A stretch of 59,100 nucleotides of DNA, from contig JAFGXR010000018.1 in NCBI GenBank assembly GCA_016936555.1, positions 1 through 59,100 on the forward strand, read 5' to 3'. The first letter of the stretch is position 1. Each line of letters starts with the position of its first letter. Source of the DNA: Spirochaetales bacterium (lineage in GTDB: Bacteria; Spirochaetota; Spirochaetia; DSM-2461). The notes under the pieces are model-generated. The model ran no database searches. It saw only the letters and a list, made by a program, of their open reading frames with translations, and had not been told where the DNA came from. This document shows positions 15,603 to 23,346 of this stretch, one piece after another. The position numbers and the translations under genes are program-made.

Positions 15603-17386
15603 CCGATATCCTTTACTGCGAATCATCGGGACTTCTGGCCTCCTCCTTTGAGAAATGGCTCGAATCCTGGTCCTGCCGGCACCTGGCCGATCCCGGAGTC
15701 TTCTGGGAAACTCTCTCAGAAACATCACCGCGTCTTATTCTTATGGGAGACAGCTTTTCAAGCCGTATGGAAGAATTGATTTTCTGTCTGAAGTCCCGCC
15801 CCGATTGTTCAAACATACCTGTGGTGCTGCTCTCTGAGAAAAATCCCGGCTCCCATATCCCTGTCAATCTCTGGGTTTCCCGCTTTGATCCCGATGAGCA
15901 GGATTTCAAGCTTAAAATCAGCAGGCTTCTCTACCGAAACAATAAAACGGGAGAGGAGAAACCTCTTGCTCTCCAGAAAAAAGGGTGCGGCAATACTTTG
16001 AAGAAAGGGCTTGAGCAGCGGATTTTTCTGGAATACGCCGGAGCCAGACTCGAGGGGGTGCCCATTGCCGGCAGCACTCTGGAAAAGGTCATAGAAACTT
16101 TACTGCGCCGTACGGCCGCTCTGACCGGTTGCGATTTTACCTATCTGGAGTTCCGGGGAGGGGAGCGGGAAGTCCGTCATCTCCACTGCGGGGGCTTCTG
16201 GAGTGAAGAGATCCGGAAAAAGATTATGGAGCGATGCCGGCAGAAACAGCCGGCTTCATTCGGTCCTGTCGAGGCGGAATGGACCTGCTCTTTCGAGCAG
16301 AATTTCAATTCCGGAGGTTCCGGGGATATCTCAGTAGAGGTTATAATAGGCACTGTCATGGATGGGAATCCCTGGTTTTCCGCTTATCTCGCCTGCGGCA
16401 ACCTCTCGTCGGGAACAAAAAACAATGGTGCCGCAAAGCTCGCTCCCCTCATTTCAGACAAATGCAGCAGAACCCTGGAACTGGCTGTCCGCCACTTTAA
16501 TACCGAGCTGGAAACTGAAACTCTCTACCGGGCCTTTACGCGCTTTCTTCCCGCTCCCATAATCGAAGATCTGCTCGTAAAGACCTCGGAAAAGGACCTG
16601 ATGACAGGAGAAAAGAGAAAAATCGTAGTTCTTTTCTCCCATATCAGAAATTTCGATTATATCGCCGAGCACAACAGTGCGGAGAATATCGTCCGCTTTC
16701 TGAACCAGCATTTCACATCCATGGGAAGTATTATAAAAGAGCAGGGGGGAACCATAGATAAATTTATCGGCGACGCTATCTTCGCCATTTTCGGAGCTCC
16801 GATCAGTTATACCGACAACTGCGAAAGGGCGGCGAGGGCCGCAAAGGAAATGATAGAAACCTATCGGAAAAACAACACATCCTTTATGAAACTGCCTCCC
16901 GAGGGCTTTCATATCGGTGTGGGACTCAACGAAGGGGTCGCCATTATCGGGAACATCGGCTGCTCGGTTAAATTCGACTACACGGCCATCGGAGATACAG
17001 TCAATCTGGCCGCCCGGCTCGAGAGTCTCTGCAAACACTATCACCGTCATATTCTCATATCGGAAGTCATGTATCATCAGCTCAAAAATGATTATTTCTG
17101 CCGTCTCGTCGATGTGGCAAGGGTCAAGGGAAAGACGGAGCCGAGCCGTATTTATTCGCTGGAAACCGAACCGGATCTCTTTCCCGAAAGGTGGAGAGAA
17201 CTATATCAGAAGGGGCTTTCCATGTATCTTATGGGGAACTGGTACCTGGCTATTCAGTATCTGGAAGAGGCTCTGGAAATCCTTCCTGAAGATTTCCCCA
17301 CCGGCCAGTTTCTCGACCGGTGCGAGGAATACAGGAGCGCCCCCCCCGACCGCTGGGACGGGGCGGTCACTCTCAATTTCAAATAA
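15599..17386 (+). CDS. Class III nucleotidyl cyclase, transition-state (C2-like) partner
   Basis: A 595-residue paralogue of the preceding cyclase with the same plan: receiver-like N-terminus (1-110, LILMGDSF and VVLLSEK), GAF-like middle (about 140-305), cyclase domain (about 335-505), then a TPR-like tail (MYLMGNWYLAIQYLEEAL, ending PPDRWDGAV). In the cyclase domain the first metal Asp is His348 (LFSHIRNF) while the second, Asp392, stays. Lys388 and Thr462 (adenine pocket, class IIIb style), Asn469 and Arg473 (TVNLAARLE) are all intact. It thus keeps what its neighbour lost and lacks what its neighbour kept. The GTG start overlaps the previous stop as GTGA. It ends three bases before a convergent chemoreceptor gene. 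Confidence 0.87.
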   Translation: MTDILYCESSGLLASSFEKWLESWSCRHLADPGVFWETLSETSPRLILMGDSFSSRMEELIFCLKSRPDCSNIPVVLLSEKNPGSHIPVNLWVSRFDPDEQDFKLKISRLLYRNNKTGEEKPLALQKKGCGNTLKKGLEQRIFLEYAGARLEGVPIAGSTLEKVIETLLRRTAALTGCDFTYLEFRGGEREVRHLHCGGFWSEEIRKKIMERCRQKQPASFGPVEAEWTCSFEQNFNSGGSGDISVEVIIGTVMDGNPWFSAYLACGNLSSGTKNNGAAKLAPLISDKCSRTLELAVRHFNTELETETLYRAFTRFLPAPIIEDLLVKTSEKDLMTGEKRKIVVLFSHIRNFDYIAEHNSAENIVRFLNQHFTSMGSIIKEQGGTIDKFIGDAIFAIFGAPISYTDNCERAARAAKEMIETYRKNNTSFMKLPPEGFHIGVGLNEGVAIIGNIGCSVKFDYTAIGDTVNLAARLESLCKHYHRHILISEVMYHQLKNDYFCRLVDVARVKGKTEPSRIYSLETEPDLFPERWRELYQKGLSMYLMGNWYLAIQYLEEALEILPEDFPTGQFLDRCEEYRSAPPDRWDGAVTLNFK

Positions 17387-17389
17387 ACA

Positions 17390-19426
17390 TTATTTTCTCT
17401 CGTTCTCGGGGCTTCTTTCCAGTGACTGGTTCATGGAACAGACATCGGTGGTGTTGTAATAGGAGAGGAAGGTTCCCATGCTGTTGGCCATATCCTTCAG
17501 TTTCTGGCTTATGCCCGTATTGGAGTTGGTGGAGATGACGAAGTTGTTGATCCCCTCGGAAATCTGCTTCAGAGTCAGAAGAATCTGCTCGAAAGCCACA
17601 ACCATCTGCTTGATGGAGTCGGAGATGTTGCCGGCGGAACCGGCGGTGATTTCCGATGATTCCATTATCTCCTCGAAGGTCTGATGGAGGCTCTGTGTCA
17701 GGGCGTCTCCCTCTTTTATCTTGTTCGTTCCGTCTTCCGATGCGGTGATAAGCCTGTCGGAGGAGCGCTGGATTTCGTTGATCTTGCTCTTTATTTCCGA
17801 GGTGGAGTTTACCGTGCTGTCGGCAAGGCGCCTGATTTCCGAAGCGACGATCTGGAAGTTCTTTCCCGCTTCCCCTGCTGCAGAGGCTTCCAGTTCCGCG
17901 TTGAAGGCGATGATTTTCGTCTGGTCGGCGATGCTGTTGATAATGGTGACGATTTCCCAGATAGCTTCGATCTTTTCGCTGAGAGAGCGGATCCCCGAGA
18001 TGGTGTCGTCATTGGAGGTTCGGATCTCGCTCATCTTGACCAGGCTTTCTTCGATGTTGTTTACGCCGTCCCTGACTTTCTCCTTCGTGGCGTTGGCGAT
18101 ATTGGAAACCTCGTTGATCATCGACTCGATCCCTTTCGAGAGCTGGTCGGAATCCTCCATGGTCGTAACGATTTCTTTGACTGCCGAGGCCTGTTCGTTC
18201 GATGTCGTGGCGATCTCTTTGCTGGAACTGCTCAGGTCCTGTATGGATGTGTTGAGTATCTCCACATCGTGTTTCATCCGGCAGAAGACCTTGTTCAGCC
18301 CCTCTATCAGGTGGTTTATATCGCCGGTCATCGCCCCGATCTCATCGGCGGAACAGATATCGATCTGATGACTGATATCTCCTTCCGAGACCTGATTTAC
18401 CGCTTTGCTGATCCGTTTCAGCGGTGTCAGCATCATTTTCAGGAGCCAGAAAATAACAAAGTTCATGACGACGAATGCGCCGAGGGAAATGAAAATCAGA
18501 ATTCTTCCCAGGGTATAGAGGATCCCGTATATTTCACCCTTGGATATACTGGAGACGATATACCAGTCCATTTCCTCGTAATAGATCATGGACGCCATGC
18601 GCTCGAGGCCGTCGGTTTCGCCTATATAGGTCCTCTGAATGATGTCTCCGCTGCGGATTTTAGCTTCTGACATCATATCCAGAATCGCTTTAATGGAGGG
18701 ATTATCGATATTTTTAATATCGAGAGATTCCAGTTCCGGATGAAAAATCAGTTTTCCCGTGCTGTTGAGGATAAAGTTGTATCCCGTCTCTCCGTTTTTC
18801 AGCTCTTTCAGTTTCTCTTTCAGCCTGGTTTCATCGATGAGAAAACGGAATTCGCTCTTATAGCTGGAAGCCCAGACGATAATGTCCCAGGGTTCGAAAT
18901 AGGCCATGTATCCCACTTTGTCGCGGGGAGATTCTTCTCCGGGGTTCTGCCATTCATAGGTGAGAAAGCCGTTCTTCATCTCCATGGCTTTCTTCATGAA
19001 ATCATGGCCGCTGGCGTCTGCCCCTTCCGAAGCCGGGTGAATGGTTAGAATCCCTCTGGAGGAGACTCCGGCGATATAGCCTGTTGTCCCGATTTTCCCG
19101 TAGTTTTTATCGAGAATAAGAGCTCTCGCTTCGGAAAAAGCCTCCTGCCGGGTCAGAGTGCCCGCCGTGTACTTATCATAGGATGTCTGAATGAGTGCCC
19201 GTGTTTTTTCGGCGATTGCCCTCAGGTAGTTTTCCACTGCAGAATTGACATAGAGATGGGTCATGTCATTGATGAGTCTAGTGTTGTTGATCAGCTCATT
19301 GGCTGTCCTGTGAGAGATCTCTGAACTCGTTGTTGAAAAGACTGATATGGCAAGGGGAATCATAACAATTAGAAACAGAAGATTTAAAGCAATCTGCATT
19401 TTTAATGATAATTTCTTGATTTTCAT
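17390..19426 (-). CDS. Chemoreceptor (MCP) with double Cache-type sensor and atypical tip
   Basis: A 678-residue methyl-accepting chemotaxis protein. A membrane helix near residues 12-32, a periplasmic region of about 280 residues with two related Cache-type modules (each with GxTGY then a WDIIVWASS or MDWYIVSSI strand), a second helix near 310-335, HAMP, and a cytoplasmic coiled coil. The signalling tip reads IAFNAELEASAAGEAGKNF instead of the usual [16 protein letters not shown]. That variant is shared by receptors of alternative chemosensory systems, so this is the likely receptor for the CheA at 11849. It is convergent with the cyclase operon, with a 3-base gap. Its ligand is unknown. Confidence 0.92.
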   Translation of the reverse strand: MKIKKLSLKMQIALNLLFLIVMIPLAISVFSTTSSEISHRTANELINNTRLINDMTHLYVNSAVENYLRAIAEKTRALIQTSYDKYTAGTLTRQEAFSEARALILDKNYGKIGTTGYIAGVSSRGILTIHPASEGADASGHDFMKKAMEMKNGFLTYEWQNPGEESPRDKVGYMAYFEPWDIIVWASSYKSEFRFLIDETRLKEKLKELKNGETGYNFILNSTGKLIFHPELESLDIKNIDNPSIKAILDMMSEAKIRSGDIIQRTYIGETDGLERMASMIYYEEMDWYIVSSISKGEIYGILYTLGRILIFISLGAFVVMNFVIFWLLKMMLTPLKRISKAVNQVSEGDISHQIDICSADEIGAMTGDINHLIEGLNKVFCRMKHDVEILNTSIQDLSSSSKEIATTSNEQASAVKEIVTTMEDSDQLSKGIESMINEVSNIANATKEKVRDGVNNIEESLVKMSEIRTSNDDTISGIRSLSEKIEAIWEIVTIINSIADQTKIIAFNAELEASAAGEAGKNFQIVASEIRRLADSTVNSTSEIKSKINEIQRSSDRLITASEDGTNKIKEGDALTQSLHQTFEEIMESSEITAGSAGNISDSIKQMVVAFEQILLTLKQISEGINNFVISTNSNTGISQKLKDMANSMGTFLSYYNTTDVCSMNQSLERSPENERK

Positions 19427-19545
19427 GAATTTCTCCGCTTATGCTTTAATTCTGATACTTTCCTGTGCAAGAATCAAATTCTATCTGAATAATGAGATAA
19501 TTGCATTCCCAACCTATTTTTCATAAGGATTACTGAAAGATCTTA

Positions 19546-19575
19546 TTGTCAGACCGATAGGGGTAACTATATAAT
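19546..19575 (+). promoter_or_regulatory. Sigma-70-type promoter
   Basis: TTGTCA (19546-19551) and TATAAT (19570-19575) are 18 bases apart, 14 bases before the ATG at 19589. The -10 box is perfect. The rest of the 19427-19588 spacer is AT-rich and must also hold the promoter of the minus-strand chemoreceptor, which I could not pin down. Confidence 0.55.
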
Positions 19576-19588
19576 CATCACCGGAAAT

Positions 19589-20230
19589 ATGAACCGTAAC
19601 AGCTTATTATATCAGTCCTATATCATTATCCGCCGTTCCATTGGTTATCTGGGTGTTTCCCTTCCCTTTCTTCTTATCGTGGGCGGGCTTTTTCTCAATG
19701 GCGGCAAAATCGAGTTTTCTCTCAGCGCTTATTATCACAACAATCTGGGCGATATTTTTGTTATGGTTATCGGAGCATCGGGGATTCTGCTCGTCGCTTA
19801 TCGGGGCCGGGAGCCCTTTATCAGAATTCTGACCACAATCAGCGGGGTTCTGGCTTTTCTCGTCATAGTCTTTCCGACGGAGGTTCATGGCGTCGGGGGA
19901 CCATATGGTGTTCTGAAACTGAATCCTTCCCTGTCAGGGACTTTCCATCTTGTCTTTGCCTCCCTGTTTTTCCTGGTGCTGGGCCTTATCTCCTTCTGGC
20001 GGTTTACCGATCACACAGAAGATACAACTGATGACAGAAGGAAACACGACCGCTGGTACAGGCTTCTGGGACTCACCAGTTTTCTCTGCGCCCTCGTCCT
20101 TCTCGCCGTGTTTCTGTTTTTCAAGGGAGCGCTGGAATGGTATCCCGTACTGATCGCCGAAACCATAGGGCTTGAGGCGATGGGGCTGACCTGGCTTATC
20201 AAGGGAGCCAAACCCGTTGGAAAGCTTTAA
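19589..20230 (+). CDS. Six-helix membrane protein of unknown function
   Basis: A 213-residue protein with about six membrane helices, beginning near YLGVSLPFLLIVGGLFL and ending near IAETIGLEAMGLTWLIKG. Notable conserved-looking features are SAYYHNNLGDIFV after helix one and HLVFASLFF in helix four. The pattern resembles DUF998-like small membrane proteins but I cannot confirm it. There is a charged loop (TDHTEDTTDDRRKHDRW) between helices four and five. It overlaps the next gene by 14 bases, implying co-translation with the hydrolase-like protein. The function is unknown. Confidence 0.75.
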   Translation: MNRNSLLYQSYIIIRRSIGYLGVSLPFLLIVGGLFLNGGKIEFSLSAYYHNNLGDIFVMVIGASGILLVAYRGREPFIRILTTISGVLAFLVIVFPTEVHGVGGPYGVLKLNPSLSGTFHLVFASLFFLVLGLISFWRFTDHTEDTTDDRRKHDRWYRLLGLTSFLCALVLLAVFLFFKGALEWYPVLIAETIGLEAMGLTWLIKGAKPVGKL

Positions 20231-21020
20231 CCCTCCCTTTTATCTCCGCAACAGTATGGTTCAGACCTGGCTGGCCGGAAGTCCGGTCAGGCTGGCCGGC
20301 GGAAATCCCCTCTCCGGTAACTCCAGGGAGATTATTATTGCCGCCGGAAAAGGCGTGCATCTTTCGGGATATCTTACACTCACAGACCATAACACGCCAC
20401 GGGGACTCGCTGTTCTCATCCACGGATGGGAAGGCAGTGCCGAAGCCCCTTATATCGTAAGGACAGGCCATGCCCTGGTTCTGAGAGGTTACGATGTCTT
20501 CCGCCTCAATTTGCGGGACCACGGTAGAAACCACCATCTGAACCGCGGTATTTTTATGGGCACTCTGATAGATGAAACTTTCGGCGCCGTGAAGAATATC
20601 GCGCGGGAATACAACAGAACTGACAGTCTCTACCTTCTGGGCAAATGGAAAGCCTCCCTGAGAATCAAGGAGGAGGCATTTCCCCATATTTACGATTTTA
20701 AACATATTTTTGAAGCTGAGAACTGTATGGATCTGACCGAAGATCTGATCCCCCGTCATTCCGATTGCGCCAGCGCCGCCGATTATTTCAGCCGATACAC
20801 TCTTAAAGAGGGATTTCTCGACCGCGCCGCCGTCCCCGTAACGATTATAACATCGGAAGACGACCCTATTATCCATGCCGAAGATTTCCGCAGGGCGGAA
20901 AGGAACGGAAACGTCGATCTTATCATCGAGCCCTACGGGGGACATTGCGGCTATATAGAAAACCTCTCCATGGGTTCCTGGCTGGAAAAGAAAGTACCGG
21001 AACTGTTTTCACAGTTCTGA
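20217..21020 (+). pseudogene. YheT-type alpha/beta hydrolase lacking its nucleophile segment
   Basis: A 267-residue frame starting with TTG (GGGAG upstream). The N-terminus FNPPFYLRNSMVQTWLA, then AVLIHGWEGSAEAPY (oxyanion region) and YDVFRLNLRDHGRNHH match the YheT/Abhydrolase family, and the end has the Asp (TSEDDPIIH) and the His (PYGGHCGYIE) of the triad. But SLYLLG runs straight into KWKASLRIKEEAFP. In YheT relatives about 60-70 residues, including the nucleophile GxSxGG, lie between these two blocks. The deletion is in frame, so a protein may be made, but it should have no hydrolase activity. Family members are usually above 320 residues. Confidence 0.65.
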
Positions 21021-21025
21021 AGACT

Positions 21026-21157
21026 TCATTGTGACTTTTTCCGGCAGATATACCAGTTGTTATATGGCCTGACAGGCAGCACTTTCACTTCGCTGAAAGC
21101 TTCTTTCATTTCCTCCAGACCTGTTTTTATGAAATTGAAATAATATTGAAAATCCAT
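21026..21157 (-). pseudogene. Possible methyltransferase C-terminal remnant
   Basis: A 43-codon minus-strand frame from ATG at 21157 to TGA at 21026, closed upstream by an in-frame TAG. The translation (MDFQYYFNFIKTGLEEM, then VKVLPVRPYNNWYICRK) resembles the last strands of class I SAM methyltransferases, which often end in a P-Y-x-N-W-Y-x-C-R-K-like strand. No start signal is seen. It is most simply a decayed gene end, though a small real protein cannot be excluded. Confidence 0.35.
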
Positions 21158-21183
21158 AAGCTTATTCTACTATGGTTTTTTCT

Positions 21184-21212
21184 TTTCATGTAACCGGGTG
21201 CCGGTCTATAAT
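21184..21212 (+). promoter_or_regulatory. Sigma-70-type promoter of the MoxR operon
   Basis: TTTCAT (21184-21189) and a perfect TATAAT (21207-21212) are 17 bases apart, about 35 bases before the MoxR ATG at 21248, which has a GGGAGG ribosome site. Confidence 0.5.
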
Positions 21213-21247
21213 TCATTGGTAAATGAGTCAGCCGGAAGGGAGGCACC

Positions 21248-22198
21248 ATGAGCGATATCGGAACCTGGGCGGAACGGATCAGAAACAATACGGGGAAAGT
21301 TTTTTACGGGAAAAACGAAGTCGTCGATCAGATTCTGACGGCACTGCTCTGCGGAGGTCACGTTCTGCTGGAGGATGTTCCCGGTCTGGGGAAAACCATA
21401 CTGGCAAGGGCTGTCGCCGCAAGCCTCGGGGGCGTTTTCAACCGCATACAGGCCACGCCGGATCTTCTTCCCAACGATATTCTGGGCGTCTCCGTCTATA
21501 GCAGCCGCGAAGAGAAATTCACTTTCAATCCCGGCCCCATCCATTCCAATGTCCTTCTGGTCGACGAAATCAACAGAGCGACACCCCGGACCCAATCGGC
21601 CTTTCTGGAAGCCATGGCGGAATCGCAGGTTTCCATAGAAGGGGAGGTCCGCCCTCTGCCCGATCCCTTTTTTCTGCTGGCGACGGAAAATCCCGCCGAA
21701 TTCGAGGGGACCTTTCCCCTTCCCGAAGCGCAGAAGGACCGGTTCTTCATGACAGTCAATATCGGCTATCCCTCGCGGGACGCCGAGGCAATGATCCTTG
21801 AAAGCCAGAGGAGGTTGACCCATCCGGTCAATGATCTGAATGCGGTTTCCTCTCTGGAAGAACTGCTCCGGTACCGGGCCGAAGTTGTTAAACTCCATCT
21901 CTCGGTTGAACTCCGCAATTATATTCTCGACCTGGTGGAAGAGTCCCGCATCAGCCCTTTTTTCCATCTGGGAATATCGCCCCGCGGGTCCCTGGCCCTT
22001 TATAAAGGGGCGCAGGCTAAAGCGGCCATGAACGGGCGGGATTATGTTATCCCCGAAGATATTCAGTCTGTTTTCCTCCCCATCATGCGGCAGAGGGTTC
22101 TGGTTAAAGCGGAACATCAGATCAAGGGGATCGGAACTGAAGAAGCTCTTATGTCCGTTTTAAACAAGGTGGAAGTCCCCCCGGTTCCTTCCAGATGA
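21248..22198 (+). CDS. MoxR-family AAA+ ATPase
   Basis: A 316-residue MoxR ATPase, a chaperone-like AAA+ protein that acts with VWA or DUF58 partners in assembling or activating protein complexes. Motifs: GHVLLEDVPGLGKTILARAVA (Walker A), VLLVDEINRATPRTQSAFLEAM (Walker B and following helix), LATENPAEFEGTFPLPEAQKDRF (sensor 1 and arginine finger region). The length is normal. It opens a three-gene operon with ATGA overlap to the DUF58 gene. In this operon the usual VWA-domain genes are missing, so the operon is a reduced form. Confidence 0.93.
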   Translation: MSDIGTWAERIRNNTGKVFYGKNEVVDQILTALLCGGHVLLEDVPGLGKTILARAVAASLGGVFNRIQATPDLLPNDILGVSVYSSREEKFTFNPGPIHSNVLLVDEINRATPRTQSAFLEAMAESQVSIEGEVRPLPDPFFLLATENPAEFEGTFPLPEAQKDRFFMTVNIGYPSRDAEAMILESQRRLTHPVNDLNAVSSLEELLRYRAEVVKLHLSVELRNYILDLVEESRISPFFHLGISPRGSLALYKGAQAKAAMNGRDYVIPEDIQSVFLPIMRQRVLVKAEHQIKGIGTEEALMSVLNKVEVPPVPSR

Positions 22199-23346
22199 AA
22201 CCGGTCAGCATACTGCCTTTTCTGATCGCCCTGTTCCTCTTTCTTTTCGTACCGCTGAAGATTCTACAGTTTGCCGCTGCCTTTTTCCTTCTGGTTTACT
22301 GCGGCTCCTTCGCCGTTTCACTGTATATGCGCTCTTCCCTGTCAGTGGAACGGGCCAGAGAAACGCTATTCTGTACAAACGGCAGCGATGAACACTCCTT
22401 TTTCACAGTGGCCAATAAAGGTTTGATTTCCATGAGCCGGCTTATCATTCTCGACAGGGCGACAGGATGCTTCTGTTCCGGGTCCGGCTCCTTTATTGCG
22501 GCTCTGCCCGGAAAGAACTCACGGACTTTTTCCTGCCCTGTCATCACGACTGTCCGTGGCAAATACCGGACAGGACCCATCAGGATAAAAGGAGCCGATC
22601 CTTTGAATTTTTTCCCCTGGGAGAAGGTTTTCCCCCTTTTCGGTTCGATCGTTGTATATCCCCGGGGGCATTCCCTTCCGCTTCTTCTCGTCGAGGGGGA
22701 GAGAGGCGGTGACGTCCAGTCGACCGATGTCCTCTATGAAGATCCGATTCAGCTCAAAGGAATACGGGACTACAGGCCGGGGGATCCTTTGAAGAGGATC
22801 AACTGGAAAGCCTCGGCGCGGACGGGAAAACTCAAAACCATGGAGTTCTCCTATACTCTCGACGCTCCTCTTCTGGTCCTTCTCGATCTGACTGTTCCCC
22901 GTTATCCGCTGAAGCACCGCCATATTCTGCTCGAAAGGGCGATTGAAGCGGCTGTTTCTCTGATCATCTCCTACGGAGAAGCAAAGCAGAAAATCTCCCT
23001 GCTCGTCAAAGGAGCCGAAAAACCGGTTTTCATCCCCTTCGGAAGAGGATTCGGCCATGTGGTCACCCTTCTGGAGGAGCTGGCGCAAATAACATTTTCC
23101 CGTGAGGGCAGTGATGAATCGGTTATCGATTTCATGATGTCCCGGGGAATCCCTGTGGAAAGCGGAACCCATGTCTCTCTGCTCGTGCCCTCTCTGGAGG
23201 GGAATCTGACTGCCGGGATGGAAATCCTCCGGCGCCGCAGAGCCCTGCTTCAGTTGATCGCCACGGGGGGGACTCTCCCGCCGGGGATCCCCGCTTCCTG
23301 CCGGGCCTTCACTCTCAGCGAGTACGGAAAGGAGTATTTTTCGTGA
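22195..23346 (+). CDS. DUF58 domain protein
   Basis: A 383-residue protein with two N-terminal membrane helices (about 5-45) and the DUF58 signature LKGIRDYRPGDPLKRINWKASARTGKL around residue 185. The C-terminal half is a VWA-like fold. DUF58 proteins are invariable partners of MoxR ATPases and are membrane-anchored with most of the chain outside or at the membrane face. It overlaps the MoxR gene by four bases and the next gene by four (GTGA), so all three are co-translated. No substrate is known. Confidence 0.9.
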   Translation: MKPVSILPFLIALFLFLFVPLKILQFAAAFFLLVYCGSFAVSLYMRSSLSVERARETLFCTNGSDEHSFFTVANKGLISMSRLIILDRATGCFCSGSGSFIAALPGKNSRTFSCPVITTVRGKYRTGPIRIKGADPLNFFPWEKVFPLFGSIVVYPRGHSLPLLLVEGERGGDVQSTDVLYEDPIQLKGIRDYRPGDPLKRINWKASARTGKLKTMEFSYTLDAPLLVLLDLTVPRYPLKHRHILLERAIEAAVSLIISYGEAKQKISLLVKGAEKPVFIPFGRGFGHVVTLLEELAQITFSREGSDESVIDFMMSRGIPVESGTHVSLLVPSLEGNLTAGMEILRRRRALLQLIATGGTLPPGIPASCRAFTLSEYGKEYFS

